Assembly: GCA_052161645.1 (NCBI GenBank)
Contig: CP197414.1
Source of the DNA: Laterigemmans sp052161645
GTDB lineage: Bacteria > Planctomycetota > Planctomycetia > Pirellulales > Pirellulaceae
DNA length: 64,000 nt
Strand: one strand, 5' to 3'
Part shown: piece after piece, positions 42,273 through 51,286 of the stretch
Layout of the letters: each line of letters starts with the position of its first letter
Numbering within the stretch: the first letter of the stretch is position 1
The notes under the pieces: model-generated
What the model was told of the DNA's origin: nothing
The model's input: only the letters and a program-made list of their open reading frames with translations
The model's database searches: none
Program-made: the position numbers and the translations under genes

Positions 42273-42904
42273 ACAGCTACCGAGTTTTTTTTGTGCCAGT
42301 CACGAACGTTGATTGATTGATTGAGTCTTTTTGCGGTGGCTTGCAGTATAACCGCAGACTGACGTGGGTTTTCAGACGTCCGATCAGGATCCAGGAAAAT
42401 CCTCTCAGCACGAAACTGGACTTCGTCTGCTTCTCTGAACGATGGACTCACGGATATCAATCTCGCCCAATACAGTTGCACTGCAAGAATCCTCTTCTCC
42501 CCGGCCTGCGGTTTCAGAACGGCCTCAGTCATCCTCGCTGCCAGTGCGCTGCCATATCGGTCGATCATTGGTTGATTATCAATCCGTTCCCAATCCGACG
42601 ATCCAGATTGATGGAACACGGCCAGGGAAACGGTCTCATTACTTTGAATCAAGTAGTCAAATGTCGGCATACACGAAAGCGGCCAGGACTCCAACGTGTG
42701 GCTGAAACCGGCAACGACATTTCCAAGGAGTAGCAGCGCACCGGCAACACCAATTCGCATAACCGTGCAGCGCTCTGCCACGGCCGAAGACCAATGTTCA
42801 TCTTGCTCCTCGACAATGGAGCGTTCTAGCAAACGAGATCGCCAACACACAGGCAACCACGCAACCCAGAAAAATACCGGATGACAGCGGAAAAGCTCTT
42901 GCAC
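42257..42904 (-). CDS. Hypothetical membrane-associated protein, possible C-terminal partner of the HTTM protein
   Basis: A 215-aa protein with hydrophobic stretches FFWVAWLPVCW and IGVAGALLLLGNVVAGF, then a soluble C-terminal region (SWPLSCMPTFDYLIQ, YWARLISVSPSFREADE). It starts 71 bp after the HTTM gene on the same strand. In relatives, HTTM proteins can carry a DCC-type and further membrane region in one chain, and this product looks like such a C-terminal part on its own. That reading is tentative. The 3' end borders the methyltransferase fragment, so the gene lies at a rearrangement point. Confidence 0.55.
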   Translation of the reverse strand: MQELFRCHPVFFWVAWLPVCWRSRLLERSIVEEQDEHWSSAVAERCTVMRIGVAGALLLLGNVVAGFSHTLESWPLSCMPTFDYLIQSNETVSLAVFHQSGSSDWERIDNQPMIDRYGSALAARMTEAVLKPQAGEKRILAVQLYWARLISVSPSFREADEVQFRAERIFLDPDRTSENPRQSAVILQATAKRLNQSINVRDWHKKNSVAVKCRG

Positions 42905-42975
42905 CGTATCCGGCTGACTCTCGAAGGTCTATCCTTGAATCTCGATCAGTATAGCGTCGTTACTTAACTGCGAAC

Positions 42976-44136
42976 CTACTGCATAGGAAGAGCTGTCCCA
43001 AAGATCGGTGGCACGCAGCAGGATTGCAGGCGAAGTGCATCCGGAGCCACTACAACCATTCGTGATTGCCTACCGAGCCTGCGTCCAATCCATCGCCCTG
43101 CCGCCGCCCAGTCGATCAATAGAAGGTAGATCGTTGTCAGCCGAAAATGGATATTCATGATCATCGCGACCGATTTATGGAACGCGAGCCCGCCAAACCA
43201 CGCAGCGACTCGGCCCCAGCGGTGGAAAATTGCAAACGCAAATCCGACTTCGAAGATAATCGTTCCTAAGGCTGCTAGCTGGCAGAGACGTGAGAATCGA
43301 TCGACGCGAACCGGCGGAAGCCAATTTCCCAATTGATGCCATTTGACGAACATCTGATTCCGGATGTTGTCGCTTAACGCCCAGTCGAATCCGCAGGTCC
43401 AGACTTTCCAAAACCCCGGAAAGAAATAGAGTACGCCAAACAGCAACCAGATCAGCTTGATCGGCAGCGAGTAGGCAACGGATCGATGTGCTACGGACTG
43501 AAGTGACCGTTTCCTGAAGAATCCGCGGAGACACTCGTCAATGGACAAGCCACGATCGCAAGGTGAGAAGGACAACAGAATCGCTACCCAGATCACTGGG
43601 TGAAGGCCATGGTCCACCTTACCGTCGAAGTGTCCGACTCCAAACAGATAGAGTGCGAGTGTTGTCGCAACAGCGACAGCCAATCGAGAAAAGAACCCGA
43701 CGGACGCAAGTAAACACGAAACGGCCAGCAGCCGAGAGATGATTCGTACGAAAGTCTCGTCAAACCACGGCTGCTTTCCGACCCATGCCAGGCCTATGGG
43801 AGAACGCCAGTTTTCGAGAGAAATCTGTGCCTGATTGACGAGCGTATCCTCATTCGCGTAACCGTAGAGGAAAAGAAACAACACAATACGCGCAATCGAC
43901 AAATTCAGAGGAGTGTCCAGACCTACAAAGAACCGGCGCACCGGCGTGTTGCCATCGCTGCCTGAGTAGCAGAGTGCCAACAGAAGACAACCCAGCACAC
44001 TCAGCAACGTTCCTCGACTGTATCGTATGCGATTCGCAAGAAGTGGATCATTCCAATACAGCAGCGCGGACAACAGTCCTAACGCAGACGCAAGAAAACA
44101 AATCCCAAGTATCAATCGCTTTCGTGGCTTATTCAA
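42976..44136 (-). CDS. HTTM-domain (vitamin-K-carboxylase-like) multi-pass membrane protein
   Basis: A 386-aa protein, TTG start at 44136, with about eight to ten helices. GLDTPLNLSIARIVLFLFLY, HPVIWVAILLSFSPCDRGLS, LPIKLIWLLFGVLYFFPGFW and FEVGFAFAIFHRWGRVAAWF follow the HTTM pattern. HTTM proteins share the fold of gamma-glutamyl carboxylase, but most bacterial ones have no assigned reaction. The C-terminal 25 residues (LRLQSCCVPPIFGTALPMQ) do not look like a normal HTTM ending and may result from a frameshift. It is near the end of the polysaccharide gene set. Confidence 0.75.
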   Translation of the reverse strand: MNKPRKRLILGICFLASALGLLSALLYWNDPLLANRIRYSRGTLLSVLGCLLLALCYSGSDGNTPVRRFFVGLDTPLNLSIARIVLFLFLYGYANEDTLVNQAQISLENWRSPIGLAWVGKQPWFDETFVRIISRLLAVSCLLASVGFFSRLAVAVATTLALYLFGVGHFDGKVDHGLHPVIWVAILLSFSPCDRGLSIDECLRGFFRKRSLQSVAHRSVAYSLPIKLIWLLFGVLYFFPGFWKVWTCGFDWALSDNIRNQMFVKWHQLGNWLPPVRVDRFSRLCQLAALGTIIFEVGFAFAIFHRWGRVAAWFGGLAFHKSVAMIMNIHFRLTTIYLLLIDWAAAGRWIGRRLGRQSRMVVVAPDALRLQSCCVPPIFGTALPMQ

Positions 44137-44196
44137 TTTCTACACCAAACAAATCGCAGACGCTTCTCGCAACGTTTTCTGCATTGACGGACTAAG

Positions 44197-45120
44197 TTAG
44201 CATTCATCTGTTTTCGTACACGATAATATCTCGTATGCACCTTGTCGGTATTCGTCCCACCATTGCCGAGCGAAGTCCTGAAGCTCACTCGCGACCCTGT
44301 AACTCAGCCGATGCTTAAGCTTCAGGAGTCGTAGTGTTAAGGCGAGCATCGCTCGCTTGCCAGGTGAAGATGCCGGACGTTGACGGTCAGCGATTATCAG
44401 GCCAAGCTCCCGCCCCGAGCGTCGCCTTCGTTTCAAAATCCAATCGGGATCGACCTGTTGCTTCAAGACTCGATGCTGCACCTCAGCACAAGCCAAATAA
44501 TACGGCTTGCAACCAGCACGCCTTAAACGCCTTTGAGCATCGGATTCCTGTCCAGTAGCACCACGCTCCGCCCCTGGCCCATACCGTTCGTCAAAGCCAC
44601 CAATTCTCAAGAGACTCTCCCGCGAACAACTCCAGTTGAATCCTAGAAAACGAGACTGTCCACGTAGGAAACAATCCGTTGATCCGGCTGACCAGCCAAG
44701 TGTCGATGCCGTCATAAAGGGATACCATTGATCTGCGGGGGCTTCTTCGAAAATCGCCTTGGTCGGACCGCCAAAAAAGACATTGGAAGGAAAATCGTTG
44801 GCAGCCCGCGCATATTGCGAAAGAATGTCCGGTGAGATCAAAACATCGTCATCGAGGAACAAAATATAGTCTGAGTCGCACTCGGTCAGCCCGCAATTCA
44901 GAGCTAAGCTCTTGTTAGCTTGATCCACGTACTTGTACCGACAGCTAAGCTCGGGTCCATATTGCTCGACGACCTCTACTGCTCCTGATTTGGCTCCATT
45001 TTCGATCACCAAAACTCCACAAAACCCCTGTGGGCGATTCCCTCTTCGAATGGAATCTAGGGTTGCCGATAAGAACTCAGGCCTCCCATGGGTTGCAATC
45101 ATGACGCTCAAAGTACGCAT
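44197..45120 (-). CDS. Family 2 glycosyltransferase (GT-A fold)
   Basis: A 307-aa protein with GGAG just upstream of the ATG. It has the GT2 start LSVMIATHGRPEFLSATLDS, the nucleotide-sugar DDD motif YILFLDDDVLISPDILSQYA, and the acceptor-site region GFNWSCSRESLLRIGGFDER. It lacks membrane helices, so it is cytoplasmic. It would add a sugar to the surface polysaccharide. It lies 159 bp downstream of the GT4 gene on the same strand. Confidence 0.9.
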   Translation of the reverse strand: MRTLSVMIATHGRPEFLSATLDSIRRGNRPQGFCGVLVIENGAKSGAVEVVEQYGPELSCRYKYVDQANKSLALNCGLTECDSDYILFLDDDVLISPDILSQYARAANDFPSNVFFGGPTKAIFEEAPADQWYPFMTASTLGWSAGSTDCFLRGQSRFLGFNWSCSRESLLRIGGFDERYGPGAERGATGQESDAQRRLRRAGCKPYYLACAEVQHRVLKQQVDPDWILKRRRRSGRELGLIIADRQRPASSPGKRAMLALTLRLLKLKHRLSYRVASELQDFARQWWDEYRQGAYEILSCTKTDEC

Positions 45121-45279
45121 TCTGCTCCACTAGCTCCGGTAAGTCGAAAGTAAATAAAAACCTGGCGCCATCGCTTTGCCTACCTATCTTGATAGGCCGT
45201 CAATGTTTCATGATCTCGTATCTACTGCCGTAGCATACGTTAGTCACAGGTTACCACTAATTCGCATTGGCAGCTTTAG

Positions 45280-46386
45280 TCACTTGCCATCGGCTGCAGC
45301 TCGTACAATTTTGTATAACTTTTCGATGGATGTCTCAGCCGTGAACTCCTCACGAACTCGCTTCGCAGCTGCGGTCCCAAGCCGAGACCCCAAATCAAGA
45401 TCAGTCACGAGGGATATCATAGCCTTGGCCATTGCCGACACATCTTGCTCATTTACCAATAGCGCTTCCCGCTGATGTCGAACGACATCGGGAATTCCAC
45501 CATGTCGGGTTGCCACGATGGGAAGCCCGCAAGCGGCAGCCTCTAGAATAGCAACCGGAGTCCCTTCCCGGTCACCATCTGCGGCTTCGACCGAATGCTG
45601 CACAAAAACGCTTGCCTGTCTCATCGCTTCGCTGACCTGCTGATGTGACTGCGGCCCGCGGAATTCGACGGCACTTGCTTGGCCAAGTTTGCGCACCATT
45701 TTTTTGCATTCACCCATTAATGGCCCATCACCAATCATGATTAACTGCGACTCTGGGACAACTTCACGCGTCTTTGCGAAAGCGTCAATCGTTAACAGCG
45801 GGGCCTTCTTGGGGGTCAGGCGACCAACGGCAAGAAACGTTTTCGTCGCAGGTTGTTTCGCCAAATGAAATTGGTCGCAATCAATCCCATAAACGACATG
45901 ATGGACGCGGGTGGCATCCGCACCCAGGGAAACCAAACGATCACACATTTCGCGTGACACACCAATTACAGCACTCGCCGAAGAAAAGAGTCGGCGATAA
46001 TCATCGCGATACTGGATAAGGGTCGAATGGCGACTGGCATCGTACCCATGAAAGTGCGCCACCAACGGAATTCGTTCGATACGACAAGCGTCCATGGCCA
46101 GCACTGCAGTTGGGCCAAACTCTGCAAGGACCACATCGGGACGCGTTTTGCGGATCGCAGATAGATAGGCTGCCGTGATGATGGTTCGTTTGGCGCTGCG
46201 ACGGGCCCCCAGTGCGGCAAACAAACCAAACCCAAGTGAAACAATGGCTGATGACAACTTCTGGCCGTGAAGCCGTGGTATCGCCCCAACAATCACGTTG
46301 GTTTCGCAAGGTAGTCGCTGCGCGTGCGTTCGGATGAAGGTATTGGAAACCCCTTGGTAATCGTAACAAGCGATTGCGACTCGCAT
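45280..46386 (-). CDS. Family 4 glycosyltransferase (GT-B fold)
   Basis: The ATG at 46386 is preferred because MRVAIACYDYQGVSNTFIRT is a normal GT4 N-terminus; the frame is open upstream with non-homologous sequence. The 368-aa protein has FLAVGRLTPKKAPLLTIDAF, the donor-binding SVFVQHSVEAADGDREGTPV and AILEAAACGLPIVATRHGGI (EX7E region). It resembles colanic-acid-type transferases (WcaL/AmsK). It is inferred to act in the same polysaccharide pathway as its neighbours. Confidence 0.9.
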   Translation of the reverse strand: MRVAIACYDYQGVSNTFIRTHAQRLPCETNVIVGAIPRLHGQKLSSAIVSLGFGLFAALGARRSAKRTIITAAYLSAIRKTRPDVVLAEFGPTAVLAMDACRIERIPLVAHFHGYDASRHSTLIQYRDDYRRLFSSASAVIGVSREMCDRLVSLGADATRVHHVVYGIDCDQFHLAKQPATKTFLAVGRLTPKKAPLLTIDAFAKTREVVPESQLIMIGDGPLMGECKKMVRKLGQASAVEFRGPQSHQQVSEAMRQASVFVQHSVEAADGDREGTPVAILEAAACGLPIVATRHGGIPDVVRHQREALLVNEQDVSAMAKAMISLVTDLDLGSRLGTAAAKRVREEFTAETSIEKLYKIVRAAADGK

Positions 46387-46496
46387 GATGTGATTCTCGA
46401 TAGGGTTGAGGGGCAGTTGATGTTTCCAGCCAGCATGCGAACGAAACGACTCACTATCGTCGCGGCTTCTCAACCGCATGCAAGACGCCAATACAA

Positions 46497-48545
46497 TCAG
46501 GAGACGGCACGTCCAAAGATGCGTTTTTCCAAGAATCGAACGATTGGCCTGGGCAGAACTGCTTTGATGTTTCGGGAAACTGAATAGGGAAGATAGTCAT
46601 ACATTCGCCAGGGTTGGGTCAATGCACCTAGAAACCGGAAGCTTGGGCTAAAACAGAATCGCGCGAGTCCTCCGCTTCGCAATGCAGTCGCGCGGGGCCA
46701 GCAAGTTATTTCTGCCCGCTGCTGAGCGGAAGAGAGGACGAATCGAATGCCTTCTTTCCAGCTGCGACGCGGTCCCAAACTATCCACCGTCGAGCTATCT
46801 GAATCGGGTGTAAAAGGAAACGCGCCAAAGCACTCCGCAAAGTCTTTGTCCAAACGAGAGCTGTGCAGATATTTAAGAAATTCATCAGTCAAACGACATG
46901 CATCTTCGAGACTCGCATCCTGCATCAGTAACGAAGCGTTATCCTCCACCAACTGAACCGCTGCGGAAACGAATTCGTCATAACCCCATTCGGTAAGGCG
47001 AGTTCCTTGGTCATCCAAAACAGGAACGACCTTTCCATCCGACGCTCGCGCGTAGGAGATGGTGCTTCCATGCGGTGCACTCGCCAGAGCCTCCAAAAAC
47101 ATCGCCGCAGCGTGAAGTTGATCAGACTTCAGGTTTCCTTGGTCAACGGAATCCACATAGGACGTCTTTTCCGAATCCTGACTTTTCTTGGCGCCCGGTA
47201 CCAAGCCGAAGTAGAAACCGACGAGCGTTATCATGCGCTCTCGGCTGCGAAGGACTTTGGACAAAGCGTCTTGAGTCGTGCCCTTCCAGCCCAAATCCAC
47301 CAACGAACATGTGTGATTAGAGAACACACCTAAACCATTAAGATACTCTTCGAGTAGATCGGCTTGAACACCAGCAGACTTGGTGATCTTCTCTCGAAGC
47401 GCCCCACGTGTCAGCTCTTTCCTGATTGTCTCGACTTGGCTTGCAGTAAGCGGCGCATCTTTTCCAAGCGTCGCGCCAGTTTTCCCGAAACAAGCATTCG
47501 CGAGCGTATCCCAAGCAATGCCGAGCCGATTCGCAACTGCGGACAACGTCGTCCGCTTATTGCTAGTCAATGCCCAACGCACGTCGTCATCATCAAACGC
47601 AATCATGCCAGATAAACGCCACGATTGCCGCGAAGCATGAACGTAATGGAATTCCGCATCATGTCCGCAGCCGGCTCGCTGGAACGCGTGGGCCATTCCC
47701 TTCAAGATAAAACCGTCTCTCGCAAGGAAGAACAGTTTTTCCATTTTGCGCGCCTCGGCTTCACGAAGAACCCAGGCAACAAACGCCCCCATGATCGGCC
47801 CCGCGATGGAGTAGCCGATGCAATCGGGCATCGAAGGTTGCTGCAGACGACGGCATCGAGCTGAGCCGGCGGTCAATTGCCAGAAAAGACCACGCTCATC
47901 TTCGCCAAGCTTCTCCCATGATTTTAGATCGGTATCTCGGACCCACTCGGCGACTATTCCCAGTCGTCGCGCATTGACGACGTCGCTGCGTCGGTTGTCG
48001 CCGCAATGCGTCAGTTCCGAAAGCTCCACCTTTTCTTCGGAACAGACATGCTGATACAGAGTCCCGTTTGCCTTGGTCTTCTTGATTTCGCCAGAGACAT
48101 ACAAAGTACAAGTTGAAGCAACTTCAGCGTCGGCCTTTGCGACAAGTGATTGGATGAAATCAGCCGGAAGGTACATGTCTGAGATCAAGACCACGCGATG
48201 TCCACGGCGAATTAGCTCTTTGGCTAATTCGATCAGTCGTGGCACGCCATGCGAAACCTCGTATTCGACTTGCAGTTCCAAATCCTTGGCGGCAATGATC
48301 TCCTCTTCGGGCGCGTTGCAAATGGAACACAGCATCGCGTAGATCTCATCCAACTGGATATCTTCTGAATGAGATTGTTTCCGTGCCTCGGACTCCGCTC
48401 GAATTCGATTTTCAAAGAAGCCTTTTGCCAGCGAGTTAACGCCAGCATCCTGAAGACGCTGCTCGACGATCCGAAACACTCCCCGTGGCGTCGCGGTGCG
48501 ACGCGTGATGAGAGTATCGAAGACATCAAAAGAATAGAGTTTCAT
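46497..48545 (-). CDS. HAD-superfamily protein of polysaccharide loci (682 aa)
   Basis: The N-terminus MKLYSFDVFDTLITRR holds the HAD nucleophile and acid/base aspartates (D7, D10). RVVLISDMYLPADFIQSL (motif II S/T-D) and LTHCGDNRRSDVVNARRLG (motif IV) complete the domain. The C-terminal 450 residues form a conserved companion region with KLFFLARDGFILKGMAHAFQ and HYVHASRQSWRLSG, found in large proteins of many O-antigen and capsule clusters. The reaction is not established; a sugar-phosphate phosphatase or a polymer-modifying role is possible. AGGAT precedes the ATG. It lies 70 bp after the KpsS-like gene. Confidence 0.85.
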   Translation of the reverse strand: MKLYSFDVFDTLITRRTATPRGVFRIVEQRLQDAGVNSLAKGFFENRIRAESEARKQSHSEDIQLDEIYAMLCSICNAPEEEIIAAKDLELQVEYEVSHGVPRLIELAKELIRRGHRVVLISDMYLPADFIQSLVAKADAEVASTCTLYVSGEIKKTKANGTLYQHVCSEEKVELSELTHCGDNRRSDVVNARRLGIVAEWVRDTDLKSWEKLGEDERGLFWQLTAGSARCRRLQQPSMPDCIGYSIAGPIMGAFVAWVLREAEARKMEKLFFLARDGFILKGMAHAFQRAGCGHDAEFHYVHASRQSWRLSGMIAFDDDDVRWALTSNKRTTLSAVANRLGIAWDTLANACFGKTGATLGKDAPLTASQVETIRKELTRGALREKITKSAGVQADLLEEYLNGLGVFSNHTCSLVDLGWKGTTQDALSKVLRSRERMITLVGFYFGLVPGAKKSQDSEKTSYVDSVDQGNLKSDQLHAAAMFLEALASAPHGSTISYARASDGKVVPVLDDQGTRLTEWGYDEFVSAAVQLVEDNASLLMQDASLEDACRLTDEFLKYLHSSRLDKDFAECFGAFPFTPDSDSSTVDSLGPRRSWKEGIRFVLSSAQQRAEITCWPRATALRSGGLARFCFSPSFRFLGALTQPWRMYDYLPYSVSRNIKAVLPRPIVRFLEKRIFGRAVS

Positions 48546-48615
48546 CCGAGGATCCTACTTGCAGCCATTGAATCCTCCTCACACAGGCCAGCACACGGTA
48601 TCGATGAGAGAGTCA

Positions 48616-50061
48616 TCACTTGCGGGTCGACGGCGAGGTTCTTGCTTTGAAATACTTTTGACAAGCCCGCAACGGCCACGTCAACGCTTTGCCAAGCTTT
48701 AGACTGACCGAACGTTCGTAGGCCTGGAGTTGCTTTTGCAGAGTAGCGCACCGGGAGAACAAAACAGGCGCAACGAATCCAGCCTCCGTAAGAGACAAGT
48801 AATCCGCACTGCTGTCTCGCGCCAACTCCGCGAGACGATCCGCCAATTCTTGTGCCCCCATGCATCCCTTCTCCGTGTTACCGTCCTGGATTGCAAATAG
48901 ATGCTTTGAGAACATCCATGCTCCCCATTCGATCCAGTTTTCACGCCAGATCTCGGACCGAGCATCTGACAACCATTCCTGGACGCAGGTCTCTGCCGAC
49001 TCATTGTCCAGTTCGTAAAAAATGTTCCCGCCTGAGACGAGTGTCTTTCCCATCGATAGTGCTGGAACGCCCCGCATCGCGGCTTCGGAGAGAACGGAAG
49101 AGTTGACGGCCGCCACTCTCTCGACTGCGTCCCAGCAATGCGACAGCGGAATATCGTCTACCCAAATGCCAATACCTTCGCATGCGCGTCGGTACTCGTT
49201 TGGATCGATCGTGCTATACGGATGATGTTTCCCGAGGATGAACCATTCGTCACGATGGGATCTTACAACGCTACAGAAGTGTTTGAACGCATCGAGGTTA
49301 CTACCGTACTGGGGCGCGAACATGAACCTCTGAATGTCGCCGTCGACTTGTCCCGCGAAGAGCACGCACTTCTTGCCATGCGGTAGTCGCTCGCGTAACA
49401 GGTTGTCGTCGACTACCGGTTGATGCCACCAAGTCTCGTTTCCTGCAATGGTTCGCTCTTGGTAACCCGAGAATATCTCCCTCCAATGGCGACGTTCATC
49501 TTCGTCCTTGAAGGGTTGCGCTCCAACCTGCGCGAATGACGCGTTGGCGAACGCACCACTTGGGTCGGCGTAGATCATCCCAGGAAAAGGAGAGTGGTCC
49601 GAAGCAAGCACGTCGCACCCACAATCCTTCAAGAGCGACTTTGCGATCTTGTCAGAAGTCCTCTCCCCACTCCATATAATCACGGCGCGAGGTTTCAATG
49701 ACGCAAACGCCGAAGCGTAGACAGACGCGAGAGCGTGGAACCATTGAGAGCGATCCACGACTTCATTGGGACTGAAGTTCCATTCGCTGTCTCGTTTTCT
49801 AAGCGCTCCTTCATCGATTTGCCATCTGTCGTTTGTCGGCGGAATCGTTGACAGGATTCCGTAGGGCAACTCAGGGTACGGAGCGTCACCGTTCTCTCCT
49901 AGCACATGGAACGCATACCCATGATCCAGCAGTCTTTTCTTAATCGAGTCCCAGAATGTTGCTTCTGTTTTTGGGTTGTGACAAGAAATGTAAATAATGT
50001 TCTCCACCCTTCCTCCAGCTACTTCAATGGGGTCAGTTTTCTGATTATTGATTTTCGCCAT
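48616..50061 (-). CDS. Capsule polysaccharide biosynthesis protein, KpsS/KpsC-like glycosyltransferase
   Basis: A 481-aa protein. The C-terminal half has the capsule-synthesis pattern ILGKHHPYSTIDPNEYRRAC, then VERVAAVNSSVLSEAAMRGV and PALSMGKTLVSGGNIFYEL, the phosphate- and nucleotide-binding part of KpsS/LipB-like transferases. The N-terminus NIIYISCHNPKTEATFWDSI is a Rossmann-like opening. KpsC/KpsS add Kdo to a lipid acceptor in group 2 capsules; the nearby KdsD-type isomerase, which makes the Kdo precursor, fits that idea. Its 5' end overlaps the methyltransferase gene by 17 bp. Confidence 0.75.
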   Translation of the reverse strand: MAKINNQKTDPIEVAGGRVENIIYISCHNPKTEATFWDSIKKRLLDHGYAFHVLGENGDAPYPELPYGILSTIPPTNDRWQIDEGALRKRDSEWNFSPNEVVDRSQWFHALASVYASAFASLKPRAVIIWSGERTSDKIAKSLLKDCGCDVLASDHSPFPGMIYADPSGAFANASFAQVGAQPFKDEDERRHWREIFSGYQERTIAGNETWWHQPVVDDNLLRERLPHGKKCVLFAGQVDGDIQRFMFAPQYGSNLDAFKHFCSVVRSHRDEWFILGKHHPYSTIDPNEYRRACEGIGIWVDDIPLSHCWDAVERVAAVNSSVLSEAAMRGVPALSMGKTLVSGGNIFYELDNESAETCVQEWLSDARSEIWRENWIEWGAWMFSKHLFAIQDGNTEKGCMGAQELADRLAELARDSSADYLSLTEAGFVAPVLFSRCATLQKQLQAYERSVSLKLGKALTWPLRACQKYFKARTSPSTRK

Positions 50062-51286
50062 TCAGTCCACAGACAGCGATGTTGTACTTCCCGTCCCATC
50101 CTTGGATGATCTCATCCGACTCGGAGTCGGGTTGAGAATACCGTTCTTCGACTTTGAAACCAGCGCCCGCCAGCATGTCCTCGATTTCCATCGGCGTGTA
50201 ATGACGCACGTGATATGCGAAAATATCTGGGTCAAACGGCAGCGTTTTTTCATTGGGAGTCGAACATATGAGTCGTCCGGACGGTCGAAGTGCTCGGCGA
50301 ATGACTCTCAAGAACTCACGATCCTCCTTGATGTGCTCGATGGTTTCAAAACTGATGATCACATCAAAGTGCTCAACGGGCAATTCCACCTTGAGGGCAT
50401 CAGCTTGTTGGAACTCGACGTTGGCTGCAGAAAAGTTCTCACGGGCGTATTGAATCGCTTCAGTATCCAGGTCAACCCCTTTGATCTCAGCTGCTTCGGT
50501 TGATGTTGCGAGGATATGACAGCCGTAGCCGACGCCGCATGCGATATCCAGGACGCGAGCATCTGGTGGAATGTGCTTCGCGGCAAACCGATACCGTGTT
50601 TGATGGTCGATTCGAATACCGCCTACTGACGGCGCCACTTGCCGCTCTCCCTTGTTGACCAGTTTCGTCGCGCGCGCTACGAGATGGCAATCCTCCTCGA
50701 CTTCGATTCGCACATTACTGAATCCAGCACGCGCCAACAGCAGTCGCATCAACTTGGAGTTGAATCCCGATTTGTGGACATCCCAATACGCATTCGAGTA
50801 GGGTCTGGATCGCGGATCACATTCCCGTTGCCAACCATAGAACCCGGCCATGCTCCAACTCGCATCCGACCATTTCTCATTCAGATCTTCTTCCGACCAT
50901 TCCGCACGCTGCCATTGCTCAATGTGAAAGTCGAGGTTTGGAACAACGATATGCACTTCGCCATTCAATGCGAGTGCGTCATACCAGCTCAATAGTGTCG
51001 CTTTCACCTCGGCAAAGGTGAGGTGCTCTAACATGTGCCGGGAGTAGATTTCGGCTAGATCATTGCAATGCAAGGAGACTTCCCATGCACGGCAAACTAC
51101 CTGGACATGGGGAAGCGGACGAATGTCGCAACCAACATAGTCATCCAGAACATGTTCTCCGCAACCAACATACAGTCGGCTTCCACTCGGCAGGTTGACC
51201 CTTCTTGTCCGCGAGGATGGCACGATGCGAACCTCAAGGCCGACAAGACGAAGAACCTTGGCGATGATACGTTTGATCTTTCTCAC
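50045..51286 (-). CDS. Protein with two SAM-dependent methyltransferase domains
   Basis: A GTG start at 51286 sits next to the TAG of the ABC ATPase gene, with GAGGA 6 nt upstream. The 413-aa product has two methyltransferase-like domains. The N-terminal one (about 30-190) has LYVGCGEHVLDDYVGCDIR and YSRHMLEHLTFAEVKATL, the predicted-SAM-methyltransferase type common in polysaccharide loci. The C-terminal one (about 225-400) has VLDIACGVGYGCHILATS, VISFETIEHIKEDREFLR and GRLICSTPNEKTL, a standard class I fold. Probably both modify sugars of the polymer or its terminus. Wzt-type exporters often recognise such a methylated chain end, and the adjacent Wzt has a C-terminal binding domain. Confidence 0.88.
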   Translation of the reverse strand: MRKIKRIIAKVLRLVGLEVRIVPSSRTRRVNLPSGSRLYVGCGEHVLDDYVGCDIRPLPHVQVVCRAWEVSLHCNDLAEIYSRHMLEHLTFAEVKATLLSWYDALALNGEVHIVVPNLDFHIEQWQRAEWSEEDLNEKWSDASWSMAGFYGWQRECDPRSRPYSNAYWDVHKSGFNSKLMRLLLARAGFSNVRIEVEEDCHLVARATKLVNKGERQVAPSVGGIRIDHQTRYRFAAKHIPPDARVLDIACGVGYGCHILATSTEAAEIKGVDLDTEAIQYARENFSAANVEFQQADALKVELPVEHFDVIISFETIEHIKEDREFLRVIRRALRPSGRLICSTPNEKTLPFDPDIFAYHVRHYTPMEIEDMLAGAGFKVEERYSQPDSESDEIIQGWDGKYNIAVCGLNGENQ

